Shown one piece after another: positions 1 to 5,759 of a stretch of DNA of 11,158 nt. Numbering within the stretch: the first letter of the stretch is position 1; every line of letters starts with the position of its first letter. Made by a program: the position numbers and the translations under genes. This stretch comes from Opitutia bacterium UBA7397 (lineage in GTDB: Bacteria > Verrucomicrobiota > Verrucomicrobiia > Opitutales > UBA953), in NCBI GenBank assembly GCA_002470605.1, contig DKND01000116.1, positions 226-11,383 on the forward strand, read 5' to 3'. Under the pieces are notes generated by a model. That model made no database searches. It had not been told where the DNA came from and saw nothing but the letters and a program-made list of their open reading frames with translations.

Positions 1-27
1 GTGGGCGCGAGCTGGTAACTTCTCAAA

Positions 28-396
28 GGGTGGAGGTGGCGGGAGTCGAACCCGCGTCTTCCTATCCTTACGTCGTAACTTCTACATGCGTAGCTTCATC
101 ATTGATCTCGACCGCGTTTGGAGATGAGCACCCGTGCGGCCTATCTGTATTCTCACTTACCCTGGAGATAACAACTAGAGGAGGGGATCGCCCACGTTAA
201 CCAAGCTGATCCAAGGCTGTAGGCGTACCCTGGGGCTTGTCGCAGTACTTAGGCTGCGAGCGCGAGAACGTTGTCGTTCTCGAACGTGATGGTGTTTTTA
301 GCAGTTATAGTGCTGCCAGTTGGATTTAAGAGGTTACTGACTACCCTCTGCATGCCGTCGCGATATCTTGATTGGAATCGAATCCGGAACACCCCC
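28..396 (-). ncRNA. ssrA: Transfer-messenger RNA (tmRNA), one-piece
   Basis: tmRNA rescues ribosomes stalled on mRNAs lacking a stop codon: it enters as an alanyl-tRNA mimic, then supplies a short reading frame that adds a degradation tag. On the minus strand the 5' end (from 396) reads GGGGGTGTTCCGGATTCGAT, the classic tmRNA start. The 3' end has the T-arm GCGGGTTCGACTCCCGC followed by CACCTCC, which pairs with the 5' GGGGGTG to close the acceptor stem, with A as discriminator at 31. GCATGC near the 5' part and GCATGT near the 3' part match conserved stretches of E. coli tmRNA. The three bases after the discriminator are CCC, so the final A of CCA is not encoded. At about 365-369 nt the length is normal. 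Nothing suggests a permuted two-piece form. The exact 3' end is uncertain by a few bases. Confidence 0.96.
249..302 (-). other. tmRNA tag-peptide reading frame
   Basis: Within the tmRNA, a frame starting at a GCT resume codon (302-300) and ending at TAA (251-249) encodes AKNTITFENDNVLALAA. The C-terminal LALAA is the hallmark of SsrA tags and is the signal recognised by ClpXP-type proteases. At 17 residues the tag is longer than the 10-residue encoded tag of E. coli. The resume codon is assigned from the frame and from the tag-like composition; a GCA a few codons upstream is out of the running because TAA follows soon after it in frame. Confidence 0.92.
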
Positions 397-446
397 GAAA
401 TGGTTAGTCGGTCATTATCGGGTCCGACTGAGAAGGAACAGCATCC

Positions 447-474
447 ATTATCCTTATCTGCCCCGGAATGTCAA
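447..474 (-). promoter_or_regulatory. Putative sigma-70-type promoter of ssrA
   Basis: On the minus strand there is a perfect -35 box TTGACA (474-469), a 16-base spacer and a -10 box GATAAT (452-447, five of six consensus bases). Transcription would start near 440, leaving a leader of about 44 bases before the mature tmRNA 5' end at 396. Such a leader is expected to be removed by RNase P. It is the strongest promoter visible in the window, which fits an abundant stable RNA. Confidence 0.75.
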
Positions 475-490
475 GGGGGGTAGATAGTAC

Positions 491-523
491 GATGGATGAT
501 GTAAGTGATGACGGATGGATGAT
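491..523. repeat. Short direct repeat in the ssrA/AEC intergenic region
   Basis: GATGGATGAT occurs at 491-500 and again at 514-523, a 23-base pitch, inside a GATG-rich, low-complexity stretch (about 491-530). The gap from 397 to 625 contains no convincing gene. Besides the ssrA promoter it holds only this repeat and a small imperfect hairpin at 538-555 (GGGGTCA against TGTCCCC, one mismatch, 4-base loop) with no T tract. Function is unknown, and chance is possible. Confidence 0.35.
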
Positions 524-625
524 TTGATGAGGGGTTTGGGGTCATTCTTGTCCCCGTGTCACCGTGCCCCCTCGTCGACTTTTCTCTTTCCCCGTTCGCT
601 GGTCGTGGAATAGTCGGCTTCGTCC

Positions 626-1579
626 ATGAACGTATTTTCCGCTGATGTCGCGTTAGCGATCGCCCGCTTGGGTTTACTTATTTTGCTCGGTTGGTTTTTG
701 GCCCATCGTGGTTGGGTCGGTCCGCATGCCCGACAGCCTTTGATGCGTCTCGGGCTCTGGGTTTTCTTTCCGGCGATGATCTTCGATCGGGTCAGTAGTA
801 ATCCGCTGATTCATTCGGGTCCGACCGCCTTACTCTATCTGGGTGCTGGTTTTCTGATGATTATCGTGGGGATTTTGGTCGGGCGCGCGATCGCAGCCTT
901 GTTTCGTTTCCCGCCGGGAGATGCGAAGCGCACTTTCGCCTATGCATCGGGAATCAATAATTTTGGATATCTGGGTATTCCGGTGACCGCCGCGCTTTTC
1001 GATAAAGATGTTGTCGGGGTTTTGTTGGTACATAATGTCGGGGTCGAAGCCGCCGTCTGGACGTTCGGAGTCGCGTTTCTTTCCGGCGCAACTCCGGCTA
1101 AAAGTCTGCGACAGCTTGCCCAGCCGATGACGGTGGCGCTCGCGGTGGCACTTACCTTGAACCTGACGGGTCTGGGCGAGACGGCGTCGATTCGTTTCGC
1201 CGGGCAGTTCTGTCATTCGATTGGCGAATGCGCCATTCCCATCGGGACCATCTTGACGGGTATTTATCTCCACGAAACCCTGCAGGGTTTCAAGTTCATC
1301 GCCGATGCGCGGGTGAGTTTCGGTGCGATGGCCGTTCGTTGGTTGGTGATGCCCGTCATCCTGCTCAGCGTGGCATGTTGGTTCATAACGGATCCAGCCC
1401 TGCGCAAGGTCATGATGGTGCAGGCGGCCATGCCAGCGGGTATTTTTACGTTTCTTATCGTGGAATTGTATAAAGGTGAGGTCTCGGTGGCCCTGCGGGT
1501 GGCGGTCGTGACCGTCGTGTTCTGCCCGATTATCACCCCGCTTTGGCTTTATGTAGGTTCCCGATGGCTTGGCCTGTAG
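626..1579 (+). CDS. AEC-family (auxin efflux carrier-like) membrane transporter
   Basis: This 317-residue integral membrane protein belongs to the AEC / Mem_trans family, whose bacterial members export or take up small organic acids such as malate and malonate. The sequence does not reveal the substrate here. Hydrophobic segments run through almost the whole protein, consistent with about ten membrane helices and the family's usual length of 300-320. Family-like stretches include NNFGYLGIPVTAALF at about 111-125, HNVGVEAAVWTFG at about 136-148 and AMPAGIFTFLIVELYKG at about 268-284. The ATG at 626 leaves a short hydrophilic N-terminus before the first helix. No Shine-Dalgarno motif precedes it (upstream bases are gcttcgtcc). 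It is transcribed away from ssrA, and 67 bases separate it from the lipoprotein cluster. Confidence 0.9.
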   Translation: MNVFSADVALAIARLGLLILLGWFLAHRGWVGPHARQPLMRLGLWVFFPAMIFDRVSSNPLIHSGPTALLYLGAGFLMIIVGILVGRAIAALFRFPPGDAKRTFAYASGINNFGYLGIPVTAALFDKDVVGVLLVHNVGVEAAVWTFGVAFLSGATPAKSLRQLAQPMTVALAVALTLNLTGLGETASIRFAGQFCHSIGECAIPIGTILTGIYLHETLQGFKFIADARVSFGAMAVRWLVMPVILLSVACWFITDPALRKVMMVQAAMPAGIFTFLIVELYKGEVSVALRVAVVTVVFCPIITPLWLYVGSRWLGL

Positions 1580-1602
1580 TCTGCGCCGCATGCATCTCCC
1601 TC

Positions 1603-1631
1603 TTTACACTTCCGCGAGTCGAAGCTAATTT
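1603..1631 (+). promoter_or_regulatory. Weak candidate promoter before the lipoprotein cluster
   Basis: TTTACA (1603-1608, five of six -35 consensus bases) is followed after exactly 17 bases by TAATTT (1626-1631, a poor -10 box). A start near 1638 would leave a leader of only about 10 bases before the GTG at 1647. This is the best candidate in the short gap between the transporter and the lipoproteins, but it may be a chance match. The cluster could instead be read from upstream. Confidence 0.22.
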
Positions 1632-1646
1632 CACCTCACTTTTTTT

Positions 1647-3038
1647 GTGCGTTCGACCCTATTAATCATTCCCAGCTTCGCCCTATTGGTGGGCTGCGCG
1701 GCGTATGTGGAAAAGGGGCCGCGGGTTCGTTCCGCCAGCGTCGAAGGGGATTACGAGATGGTGAGTCGGGTGGCGGCGGCTTCGGCCGAGGATCAGCCTA
1801 ATGACGCTTTGGTTTGGAAGCTGGAAGAAGGTTCAGCCCTGCGTGCACAAGGGGAATTGAAGGCCAGCATCAAAATCTTCGAAGAAGTGGAAGATCGCCT
1901 CCGGGCGGAAGAGAGTAGGCCCGACTTTTCTCTGGCCGGAGAAGGCTTGGCCGCGTTTTCAAATAACTATGCCCAAGCTTATCGAGCCAAGCCTTATGAC
2001 CGGATTTACGCCTCAACCTATCAGGTGTTGAATCACCTCGAATCAGGAAACAGCGCCGCCGCCCGTGTTTCCGTCAACCGTCTACGCTTCGTGCAAGAGA
2101 CCTTTGGTTCCGGTCTGCTTTATCAGAAAGAAATCAAATCCGAAAAATATGACCTGGATAAGGCGACCAAAGATAGCCGCGCGCAGGAAGGTCTTTCGAT
2201 CATCCAGGAGGAACTCGATGGTCTGACGCCGACCGCCGCCTACGACGACGCGTTCAGCCATTGGCTCCAAGGTTTGTATTTTTTCCGGATGGGAGACGGT
2301 GCCAGCGACAGGGAAAGAGCTCGTAAGGAATTTACCGCAGCCCATGCCTTGATCAAAAGCTGTCCTGCGATCGAGGCTGACCTGGCCGAGTGTGAGGCGG
2401 TCTTGGCTGGTGGTTCGCCGACGCAACGTGTCGTCTATGTCATTTCCGAAACGGGTATCTGTCCCGAATGGCGGGAGCAGCGCGTGGACATTCCGCTCTT
2501 CGTCGTTGCGATGCGGGTACCTTATGTTTCGGTGGCTTTGCCGGCCTTACGACCTGTTGGATATGATTATAAACTTCGCGTCCAATTGGAGGGTAAGCCG
2601 GTGGCTTTGGCGCTGGCGTCTCGCACCGAGGGGCTTATCGCCAAGCACTTCGAGGCTGCCTTACCCGGGATCAAAGCCCGGGCTTTCACTTCGGCGGCGG
2701 TGAAGGCCACCGCGAGTTATATCCTTAATAAATCAGCCGAAACCTCGGCTAATCGGCAGAACAGCGGCTCCGGGGCCGCTCTTTTCGCTTTGGCGACGAA
2801 GATTGGTACCGCCGTCTATACCGTCGGAACGACCAAGGCCGACCTCAGGAACTGGGGCGGTTTGCCAGCCCGATTTTCACTCGCAAGGGTGGGGGCTGCC
2901 GTGGGCGCTCCATTGACGATTCCCGGCCACCCTGAGCTTTCTTTGGCCCTGCCTGAGGGCAAGGTTCTGCTTGTAAGCATCAAGAGCACGGGGGAAAATA
3001 AGCCTATCACCTTACGTTGTACGACTCTCGTCCCATGA
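1647..3038 (+). CDS. COG3014-like lipoprotein with TPR-like helices
   Basis: Predicted 463-residue lipoprotein of unknown function. The N-terminus MRSTLLIIPSFALLVGC has a short hydrophobic signal and a lipobox LVGC with the lipidated Cys at 17. Residues about 50-240 are mostly helical and repeat-like; NNYAQAYRAKPYDRIYASTY (106-125) followed by a Leu/Asn-rich helix, and ARKEFTAAHAL (225-235), recall TPR-type helices. The C-terminal half has RVVYVISETGICP (261-273), VPYVSVALPAL (291-301) and ADLRNWGGLPARFSLARV (398-415). I recognise this pattern from the COG3014 group, often found beside YcfL and LpoB homologues; that assignment is from memory. The start is GTG, preceded by seven T residues and no Shine-Dalgarno. 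A nearby ATG at 1590 is out of frame and runs into a stop. The stop codon overlaps the next ATG by four bases, implying translational coupling. Confidence 0.8.
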   Translation: MRSTLLIIPSFALLVGCAAYVEKGPRVRSASVEGDYEMVSRVAAASAEDQPNDALVWKLEEGSALRAQGELKASIKIFEEVEDRLRAEESRPDFSLAGEGLAAFSNNYAQAYRAKPYDRIYASTYQVLNHLESGNSAAARVSVNRLRFVQETFGSGLLYQKEIKSEKYDLDKATKDSRAQEGLSIIQEELDGLTPTAAYDDAFSHWLQGLYFFRMGDGASDRERARKEFTAAHALIKSCPAIEADLAECEAVLAGGSPTQRVVYVISETGICPEWREQRVDIPLFVVAMRVPYVSVALPALRPVGYDYKLRVQLEGKPVALALASRTEGLIAKHFEAALPGIKARAFTSAAVKATASYILNKSAETSANRQNSGSGAALFALATKIGTAVYTVGTTKADLRNWGGLPARFSLARVGAAVGAPLTIPGHPELSLALPEGKVLLVSIKSTGENKPITLRCTTLVP

Positions 3039-3466
3039 ACAAACTCCTCCCTCTGCTCGCTCTCGGCTTTCTGGCCGGTTGCACTTCGATCATCAACACC
3101 GGCGACCGGATTGAGCGCGGTCTGACGCCACCCGATGCGGTCAACTACGCGACCACGCGCCCAGAAGGCGGTTTTACGACACAGATCAACGACAGCCGTT
3201 TTGGCAACAAGATCGAATTACTGGCGGCTCGTAAGTCGAAGACCGCAGGAGGTTTTACGCAGGTTCAATTTGATTTACGGAACGGTTCTTACCTTGGGCA
3301 GACTGCGAACGTCAGCTTCGAGTGGCTGGCGGCCGATGGTTCGGTCACCGAGCGCCAAGGCAACTGGATGGTGACTCCTTTGGAGCCAGGCGCATTGACA
3401 ACGATCACGGCGACCGCGCTTAAATCCACGTCGTCCGAATGTCGCCTGCGTGTCATCTCTCGCTAA
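3035..3466 (+). CDS. YcfL/DUF1425-like lipoprotein
   Basis: A 143-residue predicted lipoprotein. MNKLLPLLALGFLAGC is a typical lipoprotein signal with lipobox LAGC and lipidated Cys at 16. The mature domain is small and predicted mostly beta: it runs through ATTRPEGG, then a framework with FTQVQFDLRNGSYLGQTANVS, FEWLAADGS and a C-terminal ECRLRVISR. This fits the DUF1425/YcfL family of periplasmic lipoproteins, whose E. coli member is encoded next to lpoB and has no settled biochemical role. The ATG at 3035 is preferred over an in-frame TTG at 3017: it places the signal at the very N-terminus and creates an ATGA overlap with the preceding stop. Nine bases separate its stop from the LpoB-like gene, so the three lipoproteins very likely form one transcription unit. 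Confidence 0.78.
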   Translation: MNKLLPLLALGFLAGCTSIINTGDRIERGLTPPDAVNYATTRPEGGFTTQINDSRFGNKIELLAARKSKTAGGFTQVQFDLRNGSYLGQTANVSFEWLAADGSVTERQGNWMVTPLEPGALTTITATALKSTSSECRLRVISR

Positions 3467-3475
3467 TTTATCCCC

Positions 3476-4021
3476 ATGAATAAAATCTCCCTCCTCGCTA
3501 TGGCATCGCTAATCGTCGGCTGCGACACCCCGGCTAGCTATAAAGACCCCGAAGGGCGCCAGCTCGTCGTCAGTCTTGAGAAAATCAATATCCAAGACTT
3601 CGCCACGGCGGGGTCCGCGATGTTGCAATCGATGATCACTTCTCCGGCCTTCAATGCTGCTGGAGCCGCACCCGTATTACAGATCGGGCAGATTACTAAC
3701 GATACCGGAACAAATTTCGATACGAGCCTCTTGCTTTCCAAGATGACCGTACCGCTGGTGAATGCGGGTCGTGTTACCTTGATCGAGAGCGATGCCGTAG
3801 CGGCCGCCGCCCGCAAGAACGCCGGATCCAGTGCGAAGGTTCCCCAGCCTGACTTTGTCCTTTCCGGTAAGATTCTTGAGGATCGTTCGAACGCGGGCTC
3901 CACTCGTCAGTCATCCTTTGTGTTCCAGCTTACGCTCGTCGAAGTGAAGCGCGGCGTCGCCATCTGGAAGGACGAAAAAATCGTGACCAAGCAAGGTTCG
4001 AAGAACTCGATCGGCTTCTGA
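3476..4021 (+). CDS. lpoB: LpoB-like penicillin-binding protein activator (lipoprotein)
   Basis: In E. coli, LpoB is an outer-membrane lipoprotein that reaches through the periplasm to activate the peptidoglycan synthase PBP1B. This 181-residue protein has the signal MNKISLLAMASLIVGC with lipidated Cys at 16. Its mature part follows the LpoB pattern: LQIGQITNDTGTNFDT (68-83, compare ALGRIHNDTTQRIDT in E. coli), NAGRVTLIESD (96-106), PDFVLSGKI (125-133), and FVFQLTLVEVKRGVAIWKDE (148-167) followed by KIVTKQG. It is somewhat shorter than E. coli LpoB (213), mainly because the proline-rich linker after the lipid anchor is missing. The residue after Cys16 is Asp, which in enterobacteria would hold the protein in the inner membrane. 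No Shine-Dalgarno is present; CCCC directly precedes the ATG. It closes the lipoprotein cluster. Confidence 0.85.
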   Translation: MNKISLLAMASLIVGCDTPASYKDPEGRQLVVSLEKINIQDFATAGSAMLQSMITSPAFNAAGAAPVLQIGQITNDTGTNFDTSLLLSKMTVPLVNAGRVTLIESDAVAAAARKNAGSSAKVPQPDFVLSGKILEDRSNAGSTRQSSFVFQLTLVEVKRGVAIWKDEKIVTKQGSKNSIGF

Positions 4022-4073
4022 TAAACCCTCGCCAGTCAGCTTGCCATCCATCAACCTGCCTCTTCTTGCGGAG

Positions 4074-5123
4074 ATGAAGGTTGATTTTTTAATCGTTGGA
4101 CAAGGCTTGGCCGGCTCGTTGCTCGCCAAGGGGCTGCGTGCCCGCGGTAAAACGGTGCGCGTCGTCGATGACGGCTGGAAGTCTTCCGCCTCGCAGGTGG
4201 CGGCTGGGCTGATGACGCCGTTGACGGGTCGACGTTTCACCCTGACGAAGGATTATCCGCAATTATTCGCAACGGCGCGCCAGGTATTGTCCACCGCGGA
4301 TGTATTCCGTCCGATGGATGTTTATCGGATGTTCGTGGATGAGGAGCAGCGGACAAGGGGGCTGAAGCGAGGCGAGTGCGGCAGTTGTCAGCCGTTTATC
4401 CGAAAAATCACGCAGCATCAGGGCGAGATTGATGCCAGCCTGACCGATGCTTTCGGGGGTACTTTGATGCAGGGTGCGTGGGTTGATTTGCCTAAGCTGC
4501 TGGCTGATGCTCGCGCCGAGCTTAAGGCCGCCGGTTGCTTGATAGAGGATTTTTTTGAGCCTGAAGTAATGCGGGATGGTCCTGAAGGCATCGAATGGAA
4601 GGGGGTCAGGGCGGGTGGGGTCATTTTTTGTGACGGCTATAAATCAGCCCTCCGTGGGCCCTTTAAGGATCTGGCTTGGCAGCCTGCCAAGGGGGAGGCC
4701 TTAAATATCACCTCGGATGCCCCGCAGGGGGCTTTTATCCTTAATCGCGAGGGTTGGGCCTTGCCGCTCGGCAGAGGTCGCTGGCGGACCGGTACGAACT
4801 GGCAATGGGATCAGCTGGATGAAGCCCCAACCGAAGCGCAGAAGGCGAAACTCATCGCACGCTTTCAAGGGTATTTTGCGCAACCCGTAGGGGTGGATAT
4901 CACCGCGCATGTTGCCGGTGTCCGCCCGTGTACGGCGGACAATCATCCCTTTCTCGGGACGCATCCGGCCCTACCGCGGGTGCACATTTTGAATGGGCTT
5001 GGCCCGCGGGGGACCGTGTGGGCTCCGACGGCCGTCAACGAGATGGTCGCTTACCTTGTCGACGGCCGGCCGATTCGTCCGGAATGTGACGTGCGTCGCA
5101 AACTGAGCCGAACGGTCGAATAG
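4074..5123 (+). CDS. DAO-family FAD-dependent oxidoreductase
   Basis: A 349-residue flavoenzyme of the glycine/D-amino acid oxidase (DAO/DadA-like) superfamily; the substrate is unknown. The N-terminus MKVDFLIVGQGLAGS gives a Rossmann GxGxxG (G9, G11, G14) for FAD, with an acidic D32 at the end of the second strand. SQVAAGLMTPLTGRRF (about 40-55) resembles the AAG-NP-TGR motif of a Bacteroidota-type DAO subgroup. Near the C-terminus GVRPCTADNHPFLG (282-295) and LNGLGPRG (306-313) are the second FAD-contacting motifs. The ATG at 4074 is chosen over an in-frame TTG at 4041 because it starts right at the FAD fold. GGAG lies directly against this ATG, too close for a standard Shine-Dalgarno. The gene follows lpoB by 52 bases with no visible terminator, so co-transcription is possible. 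It converges on aroQ. Confidence 0.85.
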   Translation: MKVDFLIVGQGLAGSLLAKGLRARGKTVRVVDDGWKSSASQVAAGLMTPLTGRRFTLTKDYPQLFATARQVLSTADVFRPMDVYRMFVDEEQRTRGLKRGECGSCQPFIRKITQHQGEIDASLTDAFGGTLMQGAWVDLPKLLADARAELKAAGCLIEDFFEPEVMRDGPEGIEWKGVRAGGVIFCDGYKSALRGPFKDLAWQPAKGEALNITSDAPQGAFILNREGWALPLGRGRWRTGTNWQWDQLDEAPTEAQKAKLIARFQGYFAQPVGVDITAHVAGVRPCTADNHPFLGTHPALPRVHILNGLGPRGTVWAPTAVNEMVAYLVDGRPIRPECDVRRKLSRTVE

Positions 5124-5173
5124 GGAAGCAGGCAACTGGATGCCGAGAATTAATTCCTAATCGCGGACCAGGC

Positions 5174-5650
5174 TTACTTCTTTTTCGACTTCGATATTTT
5201 AGTAGCCTTCGTCGTGCTGGTCTGCTTGCCGACGAGGAAATCCACGGCCAGCAAGTAGCCGTCAAATCCCAGGCCGGTGATCACGCCTTCGCAGGCGGAA
5301 GCCGTCACGGATTTATGCCGGAATTCTTCCCGCTTGTAGATATTCGAAATATGAACCTCGACGGTCTGCATGCTGCTTCCCGCGATACTGTCGCGCAGGG
5401 CGACGCTGACGTGGGTGTGGCCGCCGGGATTGATGACCAGGAATTTCACGCCTTCGTCGGCCCACTTCGCAATTGTATCGATGATCTTACCTTCGTGGTT
5501 GGATTGGAAGAAGCGCGTCTTGGCGCCGGAAGTTTTCGCATGCGCGGCGATGAGTTTTTCAAGATCAGCAAGCGTCTGCTTGCCGTACACCTCCGGCTCG
5601 CGCTTGCCGAGCCGATCGAGGTTAGGTCCGTTGATGACGCCGATTTCCAT
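5174..5650 (-). CDS. aroQ: 3-dehydroquinate dehydratase, type II
   Basis: AroQ removes water from 3-dehydroquinate to give 3-dehydroshikimate, the third step of the shikimate pathway to aromatic amino acids; type II enzymes form dodecamers. The protein is about 158 residues. Motifs in order are INGPNLDRLGKREPEVYG, which holds the catalytic Tyr (residue 22) in a mobile loop; FQSNHEGKIID; the substrate-binding NPGGHTHVSVALRD; VEVHISNIYKREEFRH with the catalytic His in VEVH; and GVITGLGFDGYLLAVDFL. NPGGHTHVS departs slightly from the common NPAAYTHTS. A lysine/serine/threonine-rich tail of about 17 residues, ending SKSKKK, extends past the usual C-terminus. The ATG at 5650 is preferred; an in-frame TTG at 5656 would add two residues. 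No Shine-Dalgarno is evident. It lies downstream of acnA in the same direction, beyond a terminator. Confidence 0.95.
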   Translation of the reverse strand: MEIGVINGPNLDRLGKREPEVYGKQTLADLEKLIAAHAKTSGAKTRFFQSNHEGKIIDTIAKWADEGVKFLVINPGGHTHVSVALRDSIAGSSMQTVEVHISNIYKREEFRHKSVTASACEGVITGLGFDGYLLAVDFLVGKQTSTTKATKISKSKKK

Positions 5651-5710
5651 GTGCAATCATTAGGGGTAGGGCACGGATGGCTCAAGAAGCAATCGGGGGC
5701 AAAGGGCACG

Positions 5711-5738
5711 AAAAAGGGCGACTTGTGAGGTCGCCCTT
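5711..5738 (-). terminator. Rho-independent terminator of acnA
   Basis: An inverted repeat AAGGGCGAC (5714-5722) / GTCGCCCTT (5730-5738) with a 7-base loop lies about 20 bases past the acnA stop. Read on the minus strand, the stem GGGCGAC/GTCGCCC runs straight into five T residues (5715-5711). On the plus strand only two T residues follow the stem, so the orientation fits acnA. It also separates acnA from aroQ, implying that aroQ has its own promoter. Confidence 0.85.
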
Positions 5739-5759
5739 GGTCTCGCTGGAGCTCTTGGC

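Noticed and set aside
1..27. Possible terminator of ssrA at the left edge
   Set aside because: Too little sequence remains in the window to show a full hairpin and T tract.
271..483. A 70-codon plus-strand open frame
   Set aside because: It lies mostly opposite the tmRNA gene and its promoter and has no recognisable protein features.
830..1591. A 253-codon minus-strand frame opposite the AEC transporter
   Set aside because: Its His/Arg/Gln-rich, low-quality composition is that of an antisense shadow; the plus strand clearly encodes a membrane transporter.
4041..4073. Upstream TTG start for the flavoenzyme, adding 11 residues
   Set aside because: The added residues are unlike family N-termini; the ATG at 4074 starts directly at the FAD-binding strand.
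5124..5173. Possible bidirectional terminator between the flavoenzyme and aroQ
   Set aside because: Only a 4-bp stem (GGCA/TGCC) and a 10-base A+T palindrome GAATTAATTC are present, neither with a convincing hairpin plus T tract.
5651..5700. Possible aroQ promoter (TTGAGC with a 17-base spacer on the minus strand)
   Set aside because: The matching -10 element TAATGA is too poor to support.
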